Assembly: GCA_900544685.1 (NCBI GenBank)
Contig: UQWA01000052.1
Span: 1 to 5,835 of the forward strand
Direction of reading: 5' to 3'
Origin: an uncultured Lachnospiraceae bacterium
Lineage (GTDB): Bacteria; Bacillota; Clostridia; Lachnospirales; Lachnospiraceae
DNA: 5,835 nt
The translations under genes were made by a program, and so were the position numbers. The notes below the pieces were generated by a model. It did not search any database, had not been told where the DNA came from, and was given only the letters and a program-made list of their open reading frames with translations. Of this stretch, positions 1 to 5,821 are shown piece by piece (position 1 is the stretch's first letter; each line of letters begins with the position of its first letter).

Positions 1-21
1 ATGTTGTCATAAAAGGTTCTG

Positions 22-599
22 TTGATCGAAATATTTACTTTGATTTTACAGTGCTGCCTTGTATTGGGAACAGCACTTTTTACTGCAGGAAAACACTATG
101 CCAGGCATTTCGTGCAACTGACGGTTGGAAGTTATATGTTGTTGTACCTTGGGATAATCTCCTGTGAAAATATGCAGATTGAAGGTTTTTGGTATTATTT
201 GTTTCAAGGTGTTTTTGAGGCAGCAACAATTCACTATGCGGTGGCAAAGATTTTCGGTCCTTTGCTTTTTGGGCGGGGATGGTGTGGTTATGCCTGTTGG
301 ACGGCTATGGTACTGGATTTTCTGCCTTACAAACAGCCGAAAAAGCCAAGAAAGGAAAAGCTGGGCATTCTGCGTTACGTGATGTTTGCAGTATCCCTGG
401 CAATGGTTTCTGGCTTGTTTTTGATGAAAATCACAAATCTGGAGAAAATCATGTTCTGGATGTTCCTTGCAGCAAATGCCTGCAGGTTTGCCCCATGAAT
501 GTTGAAGTCAACAAAGAATCTCGTAAGCGCAAAAATGGGACGGAGTGCATTTTATGCTACGAATGCACGAAAGCCTGTCCCACCAAAGCACTGTATTAG
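22..599 (+). pseudogene. Disrupted membrane-bound 4Fe-4S (NapH/polyferredoxin-like) protein
   Basis: Remains of an integral-membrane ferredoxin-type protein, a family that passes electrons at the membrane. From 22 to 498 one frame encodes hydrophobic segments (about residues 5-22, 30-48, 66-83 and 119-136) and the family motif GRGWCGYACW at residues 84-93, then runs into a TGA at 496-498. The C-terminal half is in another frame: a CxxCxxxCP cluster at 468-494 and a second one at 546-581, ending in TAG at 597-599. Family members usually have roughly 50 or more residues between the last helix and these clusters, including another Cys motif; these are missing here. The shift therefore looks like an out-of-frame internal deletion near 470-485 rather than a one-base error. 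The start is uncertain: TTG at 22 has no ribosome binding site, while ATG at 98 has CAGGA seven bases upstream but is out of frame. The gene is probably non-functional. Family assignment is firm; the exact subfamily is not. Confidence 0.75.
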
Positions 600-675
600 G
601 ATAAAAATCATGGATTGCTGAAATCGATTTCAATCTTTGCCACCGGCAGCATCCTGGAAAAAACTGGTGAAGCAA

Positions 676-704
676 TTGAAAAGTAATATGATAAAGTGTA
701 ATAT
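676..704 (+). promoter_or_regulatory. Putative sigma-A promoter for the XRE regulator gene
   Basis: TTGAAA at 676-681 and TAATAT at 699-704 are separated by 17 bases, close to the vegetative consensus, and lie about 47 bases before the GTG start at 751. A direct repeat GTAATATG (683-690 and 698-705) overlaps the spacer and the -10 box and could be an operator for an autoregulating HTH protein. This is inferred from pattern only. Confidence 0.4.
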
Positions 705-750
705 GGTAAGAGATTATTTAAGAAAATGAAATCAGAACAGGAGTAGAACT

Positions 751-1086
751 GTGTTAATCAGTGAAAAAATATTTTATTTAATTGGAAAAAATAAATTAAC
801 CCAGAAGGAATTTTCAGAGCAGACGGGTATTTCACAGAGTACGATCAGTGACTGGAAAAGGAAGAAGACGAACCCGTCAGCAGATAAAATCCTGAAAATA
901 TGTGAAGTATTGAGAGTGACACCGTATGAATTGCTGTCAGAGTCTGATATCAGTAAAGATGGTAAAATGGATTGTATTCTGGCATTAGATAAAGAGGAAG
1001 AATTTCTGTTAGAAGGTTTCCGAGATCTGCATAGCAGACAGAAAGACCGTTTGATCGGCTATCTGACTGCGTTGCGGGAAAAATAA
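751..1086 (+). CDS. XRE-family helix-turn-helix transcriptional regulator
   Basis: A 111-residue cytoplasmic DNA-binding protein. Residues 5-62 form a Cro/C1-type HTH_3 domain; the HTH proper is about residues 17-39, with the characteristic Q-K-E-F-S-E-Q-T-G-I-S and S-T-I-S-D-W-K pattern. The C-terminal part (about 82-111) is a charged helix of a kind common in small Lachnospiraceae XRE regulators, possibly for dimerisation. It begins with GTG, chosen because AGGAG at 739-743 sits seven bases upstream. It ends with TAA, 70 bases before the start of the membrane protein gene on the same strand. That spacing and the lack of a terminator between them suggest joint transcription, with the regulator possibly controlling its neighbour and itself. 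No ligand-binding domain is visible and the inducer is unknown. Confidence 0.88.
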   Translation: MLISEKIFYLIGKNKLTQKEFSEQTGISQSTISDWKRKKTNPSADKILKICEVLRVTPYELLSESDISKDGKMDCILALDKEEEFLLEGFRDLHSRQKDRLIGYLTALREK

Positions 1087-1156
1087 CAGAAAATGCTTGC
1101 ATCTGCCTTCCCCTCGTACTACAATGAATCCTTGTGAGAACGGAGGTATGAAAAAA

Positions 1157-1834
1157 ATGACAGAGAAAACAGAAAAACAGTTACCTGTATTCAGAGGGGA
1201 GATTTCTCTGCTGGCGGTTATTATGATCAACAGTTTAGGTGTGGTGCTGATGTTGTTTGCGGGATCGGGTATTTCAGCAATCTCCAGTGTACCGTATGCA
1301 TTATCCCTGGTATTTCCGCACCTGACCCTTGGAACCTGGACCTATATTTTTCAGGGAGCACTGATTTTTTCTCTTATGATTATGAGAAAGAAGTTTGTAC
1401 CGAACTATCTGTTTAGTTTTGTAGTTGGATTTGCATTCAGTATGATGCTGGATGTGTATGAACTGAAACTGGCATGGCTGCCAATGACGGTACCGTGCCG
1501 CGTACTGTATTTTGCGGCAGGTTATCTGTTGATTGCCTTTGGTGTGGCATTGTCTAATCGCTGCGGGCTCCCGATTATCCCAACGGACTTATTTCCAAGA
1601 GAAGTGTCAGCCATTAAAAACTGGAAGTATTCCAGAGTGAAGATCACCTGTGATCTGACCTGTCTTGCAGTAACAGGACTTCTGACGGGAATTTTTCTCG
1701 GGCATATTGACGGTCTTGGGATTGGAACAGTCATTGCGGCATTCACTATGGGAAAAGTGATTGGAAGCATTGGAGAGTGTATGGATCATCATGTGAAATT
1801 TGTTTCTTTCATGACGAAGAAAAATGCGATGTAA
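1157..1834 (+). CDS. YczE/DUF6198-like integral membrane protein
   Basis: A 225-residue polytopic membrane protein resembling the YczE/YitT-like DUF6198 group, whose biochemical role is not established. Hydrophobic segments lie at about residues 15-37, 57-77, 82-100, 114-134, 164-183 and 188-206, with a possible short one near 42-53. Two stretches look family-typical: the loop G-L-P-I-I-P-T-D-L-F-P-R-E at 137-149 and the glycine-rich G-L-G-I-G-T-V-I-A-A-F motif at 186-196. The start at ATG 1157 was chosen because GGAGG at 1142-1146 lies ten bases upstream; ATG 1148 is in frame but only one base from the Shine-Dalgarno sequence, and the TTG at 1097 has none. The gene follows the XRE regulator and may be its target. 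No obvious terminator follows it. Transport or sensing would be a guess. Confidence 0.75.
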   Translation: MTEKTEKQLPVFRGEISLLAVIMINSLGVVLMLFAGSGISAISSVPYALSLVFPHLTLGTWTYIFQGALIFSLMIMRKKFVPNYLFSFVVGFAFSMMLDVYELKLAWLPMTVPCRVLYFAAGYLLIAFGVALSNRCGLPIIPTDLFPREVSAIKNWKYSRVKITCDLTCLAVTGLLTGIFLGHIDGLGIGTVIAAFTMGKVIGSIGECMDHHVKFVSFMTKKNAM

Positions 1835-1944
1835 TGAAGGCATATGATTTGAAGATTATGAAAAATGAATACAATAAAACTATCACAGCTTGTTTCGTAG
1901 GATATATTGTGTAGGCAATTGTAAACAGTTTTGTGGATCGGATT

Positions 1945-1953
1945 GGAGGAGGT
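1945..1953 (+). promoter_or_regulatory. Strong Shine-Dalgarno sequence without an in-frame start
   Basis: GGAGGAGGT is close to perfect complementarity with the 16S anti-Shine-Dalgarno. The only start codon at a suitable distance is TTG 1957, which opens a frame different from the cellulase and stops at 2256. The cellulase frame has no start codon nearby; its best start is ATG 2003, served by the weaker GGGG at 1994-1997. Either this is a fossil start separated from the gene by an indel, or a short overlapping leader frame. Confidence 0.45.
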
Positions 1954-2002
1954 CTTTTGGATAACAGAAGGCAAAGTAACAGATCATGGAGAAGGGGAAG
2001 GT

Positions 2003-3040
2003 ATGGGTGTGAAGGGAAAAAGAAGCTTTTTCAAAGTGTTACTGTTGTTGGTGTGTCTTTTAGTCTGTCAGAGTATGGAAACAGCGGCAGCAAAGACACC
2101 GGTTGCCACCCACGGAAGACTGTCGGTGAAAGGCACCAATCTGGTGGATACGAAAGGAAAGAAGTTTCAGCTTCGAGGAATCAGTACACACGGCATCAAC
2201 TGGGATGTGGGTGCACCTTTTGTGAACAAGTCAGCGTTTCAGACACTGCGGGATGACTGGGGAGTCAATGCGGTGAGGCTTGCCATGTATACTGCTGAAT
2301 ATAATGGATATTGCTCTGGCGGCAATAAGGGTGCACTAAGAAAGAAGGTTTATGACGGAGTAAAATACGCAACAGATCTTGGCATGTATGTGGTGATTGA
2401 CTGGCATATTTTAAGAGATGGGAATCCTAAGTCCCATCTGAAAGAAGCAAAGTCATTTTTTAATACAGTATCAAAAAAATATAAAAATCATAACAATGTG
2501 ATCTATGAGATCTGCAATGAGCCAAACGGATGCAGCTGGAAAGATGTGAAAAGCTATGCGGAGCAGATTATCAAAGTAATCCGTAAAAATGATGCCAATG
2601 CACTTATTATTATTGGTACACCGACCTAGTCGCAGCTTGGAGATGATGTAACTGGAAATCCGTTGAAAGGTTATAAGAATCTGATGTATGCCCTGCATTT
2701 TTATGCCAATGAGTGCAGTCATAATCAATACCTTCCGGGAAAATTAAATACTGCAAGAAAAAAAGGCCTTGCAGTGATTGTCTCTGAATTTGGGCTGTCC
2801 GCAGCCAGCGGAGGCGGTGGGATCAGTACAAAATCAGCGGATAAATGGATGAAACGGCTGAATGATGCCAATATCAGTTATTTCTGCTGGAGTCTGAGCA
2901 ATAAGAATGAATCCTGTTCTCTGCTTTCGGCAAAAACAAAAAAGATTGGTAAATGGAAGACTTCAGAACTTTCCAAAGCCGGAAAATATATCCGAACCCA
3001 GTACCGTGCAAGGAAAAAGGCACTGGGAAGCAACAGTTAA
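2003..3040 (+). pseudogene. Secreted GH5 (GH5_2) endoglucanase with in-frame amber stop
   Basis: Reads as a 345-codon secreted cellulase of the Bacillus Cel5A/Egl type, hydrolysing beta-1,4-glucan by a retaining mechanism. A signal peptide (basic residues 4-7, hydrophobic 8-21, likely cut after A-A-A at 28-30) precedes K-T-P-V-A, the typical mature N-terminus. Conserved elements follow in order: R92 in the A-V-R-L-A-M-Y-T block, W-H-I-L at 134-137, the acid/base Glu173 of N-E-P, H232 of H-F-Y-A and the nucleophile Glu262 in V-S-E-F-G. The domain runs to its usual end, with no carbohydrate-binding module. Codon 209 (2627-2629) is TAG where relatives have Trp in T-W-S-Q, a single G-to-A change from TGG; the frame on both sides is otherwise open. 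Without readthrough the product lacks the nucleophile and is inactive. No strong restart site follows; TTG 2663 is weak. Start ATG 2003 has GGGG five bases upstream. Upstream 1835-2002 shows only a weak possible promoter (TACAAT at 1870-1875). Confidence 0.88.
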
Positions 3041-3041
3041 A

Positions 3042-3084
3042 AAATGCTCTTATGTCTGACAGATATTCAGGCGTAAGAGCATTT
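3042..3084. terminator. Bidirectional hairpin terminator between convergent genes
   Basis: Arms 3042-3052 and 3074-3084 pair perfectly over 11 bases. Pairing continues inward through 3059/3067, with wobbles at 3053/3073 and 3055/3071, leaving a seven-base loop. Read on the minus strand the stem is followed by a run of six T (complement of 3041-3046), a good intrinsic terminator for the ferritin-like gene ending at 3112. On the plus strand, after the cellulase, the T run is only three bases, so termination there is probably weaker. Confidence 0.8.
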
Positions 3085-3111
3085 CTGTAAAAGATATTGT
3101 ATCAGGATGGT

Positions 3112-3570
3112 CTAAGCCATACCATTTGCCAATTTATATTTGTATAACATTTCGGCGTGGTTCTGTTCTTCTACCTGAATATCGGCAAGCAGCCTGCGGA
3201 TGTCACTGGAGCCGAAGGCGAAGACTTCTGTGTTGTATTCTCCGGATACCAGTTTTTCGGTAGCAATACAGTCTGTGGCAAGAAAGGCATCCTGCATTTT
3301 ATCCTCAGATACGGCAATTTCAGTGTAGGTTGCTTTTGGAGTGTAATTACGTCCGTCACTGTCGTTACAGTTGCAGGATGGAACTTGTCCCTTTAAAACA
3401 TCTGCGAGAGAAGAAAAGTGAGTGCGCTCTTTTTCCTGAAGCATCTGAAAGAGATTTTTCAGTTCAGGATCTTTTGCCTGCTGAGCATAACGCCCGTATT
3501 TTTCCACACAACTTTTTTCCTGAGTCTGCAGATCTTCAATGACAGCACGTTCTTTTTCACTTAAAATCAT
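3112..3570 (-). CDS. Ferritin-like / CotF-family spore coat protein
   Basis: A 152-residue soluble protein of the kind usually annotated as spore coat protein (Coat_F-like) or ferritin-like protein in Clostridia. It appears to be a four-helix bundle: helices at about 3-33, 35-60, 90-110 and 121-146, with a loop containing S-C-N-C-N-D-S at 65-71. The ligand pattern of diiron ferritin/rubrerythrin proteins appears complete: Glu18, E48-x-x-H51, Glu105 and E135-x-x-H138, spaced 30 residues in each half. No rubredoxin-type CxxC pair is present, so it is not a classical rubrerythrin. ATG at 3568-3570 is preceded by GGAAAGGA (complement of 3580-3587) at good spacing. It is monocistronic, stops with TAG, and is followed by the hairpin at 3042-3084. 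It could serve in the spore coat, in peroxide/iron handling, or both; the sequence alone does not decide. Confidence 0.78.
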   Translation of the reverse strand: MILSEKERAVIEDLQTQEKSCVEKYGRYAQQAKDPELKNLFQMLQEKERTHFSSLADVLKGQVPSCNCNDSDGRNYTPKATYTEIAVSEDKMQDAFLATDCIATEKLVSGEYNTEVFAFGSSDIRRLLADIQVEEQNHAEMLYKYKLANGMA

Positions 3571-3907
3571 ATTATTTCGTCCTTTCCAAATAGTTTATTG
3601 TTTCATATGGAGCCAGTACATCATACTGCAAATAACTGTACCACATAACTTACTTGAATTTTCATTCTGTGTTATTAGCCCAGTTAATTTTTGTATGCTG
3701 TACTAGTATGCACTGAAAATCAAGGTTATATTCGCAAATAAAAAGGAAACAGCTTACTTTTGTGCTGACAGCATATTTTGCAATGCACAGAAAATTTAAA
3801 GAAAATATATTTTGGGACTGGATTCATTTATGTTTACTGTTATAATAAATAGACGGTAACTGTCAGGCGGCAGAACAGTTCAGGCAGATGGATACAAGGA
3901 GAGGAAT
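3571..3907. other. Divergent AT-rich intergenic region
   Basis: This 337-base stretch separates the minus-strand ferritin-like gene from the plus-strand SseB-like gene and has no credible coding frame. It holds the ribosome binding sites of both genes, a plus-strand promoter near 3838-3846, an AT-rich tract at 3790-3812 that could act as an UP element, and a motif region at 3693-3711. In the latter GTATGC occurs twice (3693-3698, 3706-3711) around the palindrome TACTAGTA (3701-3708). I could not identify a convincing promoter for the minus-strand gene; a sporulation sigma factor promoter is possible but I cannot demonstrate one. Confidence 0.6.
3838..3846 (+). promoter_or_regulatory. Extended -10 promoter for the SseB-like/MATE operon
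   Basis: TGT followed by TATAAT (3841-3846) is a perfect -10 hexamer with the extended TGn element. No good -35 box occurs at 16-18 bases upstream, which extended -10 promoters can tolerate. Transcription would start near 3853, giving a leader of about 55 bases. The leader carries an inverted repeat, AACTGT at 3858-3863 and ACAGTT at 3875-3880, that might be a small hairpin or an operator. Confidence 0.55.
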
Positions 3908-4321
3908 ATGGAGAAAGATCAGGTTTTACAGGGAAATGAGAAGATAGAAGAAGCCATTCGGGGGCTTCAAAATGAGCCAACACAGGAGATGCTGGCTCAT
4001 GCCCTGACGGTGGTCAGAAGAAGAATGAAAGAGAATGGACATTTGATTGTGGCAGTGGATCCGGCAGGAGCAATGGAGAGCCTGCAGGTCCAGACCATAC
4101 AGACAGCAGATGGAAAACGGTGGTTTGCAGCGTTTACCGGGTTTGAGGAACAGATGAAGGGAAGCAATGCGGTGATGTCAGCATTTACGGCAGAGATCGA
4201 AAAATTGTTCCAGATGACACTGCAGACAGAAGAAATAGAGGGACTGATTTTGAATCCCTGGGACTGTACGATGATGCTCAGTAAGAGCCTTATTCACATC
4301 GTGCTTGGGGAAAACAGATAA
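3908..4321 (+). CDS. SseB N-terminal-domain protein
   Basis: A 137-residue cytoplasmic protein resembling the SseB N-terminal domain family (PF07179-type), which is widespread in Clostridia, often as a stand-alone domain, and has no settled function. A helical N-terminus (about 8-42) with T-V-V-R-R-R-M is followed by an alpha/beta domain. Family-like features are the G-H-L-I-V-A-V strand (44-50), W-F-A-A-F-T-G-F-E at 72-80, and G-L-I-L-N-P-W-D near 112-119, leading to a terminal hydrophobic strand. No signal peptide or membrane segment is present. AAGGAG at 3896-3901 lies six bases before the ATG. The stop is 23 bases before the MATE start, so both are probably expressed from the promoter near 3841. 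A functional link between the two proteins is not evident. Confidence 0.75.
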   Translation: MEKDQVLQGNEKIEEAIRGLQNEPTQEMLAHALTVVRRRMKENGHLIVAVDPAGAMESLQVQTIQTADGKRWFAAFTGFEEQMKGSNAVMSAFTAEIEKLFQMTLQTEEIEGLILNPWDCTMMLSKSLIHIVLGENR

Positions 4322-4344
4322 ATTTGTGGATAAGAGGGGAAAAC

Positions 4345-5706
4345 ATGAAACAGAATAAATACGAAATTGATATGTGCCATGGTACCATTATGGATAAGTT
4401 GATTTCTTTTGCACTGCCATTGATGTTGTCCAGCATTTTGCAGCTGATGTTTAATGCAGTGGATGTCATTGTGGTGGGAAGATTCAGTGGAAGTCAGGCA
4501 CTGGCAGCTGTGGGATCTACCACGGCACTGATTAATACATTTACCAATCTTTTTATAGGGGTATCTCTGGGAGCCAACGTATTGGCGGCGAGATTCTATG
4601 CAGCAGGAAAAGAAAAAGAGATGTCAGAGACCGTACATACAGCAATTACATTAGCACTGATCAGCGGACTGGTGATGGCAGTCATCGGACAGATTTTTGC
4701 AAGAGGTGCACTGGAGCTTATGGGCACGCCGGAGGATGTCATTGACAAGTCCACACTGTATATGCGGATCTATTTTCTGGGAATGCCGTTTTTCATGATG
4801 TATAACTATGGAGCGGCAATCCTGCGAGCAGTGGGAGATACCAAAAGACCGTTGCTGTTTTTGATTGTGTCAGGTATAACCAATGCATTGTTAAACATGA
4901 CTTTTGTTATTGTTTTTCATATGAGTGTGGAGGGAGTAGCTATTGCGACAGTGATTTCTCAGATACTGTCCTGTACGCTGGTATTACGCTGTCTGCATCA
5001 TACAGAAGGCTGTTATCAGCTCCGGTTCTCCAGACTGAAGATAAAGAGCTATTACCTGAAACAGATTTTCCAGGTGGGAATACCGGCGGGAATTCAGAGT
5101 ATTGTCATTAATTTTTCCAATGTACTGTTACAGTCCTCAGTGAATTCCTTTGGTTCTGTATCTATGGCAGGTTATACGGCAGCGGATAACCTGATGGGAT
5201 TCATATATGTATCGGTTAATGCTGTGACACAGGCGTGTATGAGCTTTACCAGTCAGAATTACAGCGTGGGAAATTATAAAAGAATGGACAAGGTGCTGCG
5301 GAACTGTATGATATTGTCAGTTGCAGTAGCTGCTGTGATGGGAAGCTGCTTCTGGTTCTTCGGACCACAGATTCTGCGTGTATACACCAATAATCCAGAG
5401 GTCATCACCCATGCCATGGAGATTATGTCCATTACGGTAATGCCATATTTCCTGTGCGGAATCATGGATCTGTTTCCGGGAGCACTTCGCGGAATGGGAC
5501 ATTCCGGAGTGCCGATGATCCTGTCTGTCATCGGAACCGTAGGAACCAGAATTATCTGGATCTTTGGTGCATTTCCACATCACAGGACACTGCGTTTCCT
5601 GTTTGTCTGCTATCCGGGATCCTGGGCAGTTACAATTATTCTGCAGGTTGTCTGTTTCTGGTTTGTAAGGAAGAAAGTACACCGAAATTACATGTCTGAG
5701 GCGTAG
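4345..5706 (+). CDS. MATE family efflux transporter
   Basis: A 453-residue inner-membrane transporter of the MATE family (NorM/DinF superfamily), expected to export cationic drugs or metabolites in exchange for Na+ or H+. Twelve hydrophobic segments are arranged as two homologous halves of about 15-210 and 230-440. Each half carries the family's G-A/L-R-x-x-G loop motif: I-L-R-A-V-G-D-T-K-R-P at 159-169 and G-A-L-R-G-M-G-H-S-G at 379-388. The segment F-A-L-P-L-M-L-S near residue 22 and the V-D-V-I-V-V-G-R-F stretch that follows are typical of Clostridial members. Length is normal and no lesion is seen. ATG 4345 was preferred to the in-frame TTG 4324 because GAGGGG at 4334-4339 lies five bases upstream. 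It is the second gene of a likely operon with the SseB-like gene and ends at a clear terminator. The substrate cannot be read from the sequence. Confidence 0.92.
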   Translation: MKQNKYEIDMCHGTIMDKLISFALPLMLSSILQLMFNAVDVIVVGRFSGSQALAAVGSTTALINTFTNLFIGVSLGANVLAARFYAAGKEKEMSETVHTAITLALISGLVMAVIGQIFARGALELMGTPEDVIDKSTLYMRIYFLGMPFFMMYNYGAAILRAVGDTKRPLLFLIVSGITNALLNMTFVIVFHMSVEGVAIATVISQILSCTLVLRCLHHTEGCYQLRFSRLKIKSYYLKQIFQVGIPAGIQSIVINFSNVLLQSSVNSFGSVSMAGYTAADNLMGFIYVSVNAVTQACMSFTSQNYSVGNYKRMDKVLRNCMILSVAVAAVMGSCFWFFGPQILRVYTNNPEVITHAMEIMSITVMPYFLCGIMDLFPGALRGMGHSGVPMILSVIGTVGTRIIWIFGAFPHHRTLRFLFVCYPGSWAVTIILQVVCFWFVRKKVHRNYMSEA

Positions 5707-5735
5707 CTGAAGAACTGAATAATGAAAAAGAAAAG

Positions 5736-5779
5736 AGCACAAAGAATTCCAGATAATATTTGGGATTCTTCGTGCTTTT
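5736..5779 (+). terminator. Rho-independent terminator after the MATE gene
   Basis: Arms 5736-5750 and 5762-5776 form a 15-pair stem with one A/C mismatch and a G-T wobble, an AT-rich 11-base loop, and a T run at 5776-5779. A-rich sequence before the left arm gives partial symmetry, but it is best read as the end of the plus-strand operon. Confidence 0.85.
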
Positions 5780-5802
5780 ATGTTGTATGGCAGAAAAATA
5801 AA

Positions 5803-5821
5803 CCACCTGCTCGGCAGGTGG
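5803..5821. repeat. Perfect 8-bp hairpin at window edge
   Basis: CCACCTGC (5803-5810) and GCAGGTGG (5814-5821) are perfect inverted repeats around a TCG loop. No T run follows on the plus strand, so it is not a standard terminator for the MATE gene, which already has one. GC-rich short-loop hairpins like this occur at the ends of IS200/IS605-type elements and in REP-like repeats; the window stops before this can be judged. Confidence 0.5.

Noticed and set aside
1093..1137. Possible 14-residue leader peptide between the regulator and the membrane protein gene
   Set aside because: There is no ribosome binding site at a proper distance, no run of a regulatory codon, and no attenuator-like hairpin after it.
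1841..1860. Terminator after the YczE-like gene
   Set aside because: Only a four-pair CATA/TATG stem can be drawn, with no T run.
2039..2075. Lipoprotein signal in the cellulase leader (L-L-V-C)
   Set aside because: The residue before Cys is Val rather than Gly, Ala or Ser, and a good signal peptidase I site (A-A-A) follows just before the usual mature N-terminus.
1933..2256. Overlapping 107-codon frame as a separate protein
   Set aside because: Its translation is low-complexity and basic, and it mirrors the signal peptide and N-terminal domain of the cellulase in another frame; only its Shine-Dalgarno is notable, which is reported separately.
2627..2629. Genome-wide recoding of TAG as an amino acid
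   Set aside because: The ferritin-like gene (3112-3114, minus) and the MATE gene (5704-5706) both end with TAG at their expected family length, so TAG works as a normal stop here.
3571..3907. Riboswitch or small RNA in the intergenic region
   Set aside because: No recognisable conserved riboswitch core and no strong multi-stem fold or terminator; the region is mostly AT-rich with short repeats.
5317..5742. Long antisense open frame within the MATE gene
   Set aside because: It overlaps well-conserved MATE coding sequence, its translation is rich in His, Ser and Cys with no family character, and no ribosome binding site was seen.
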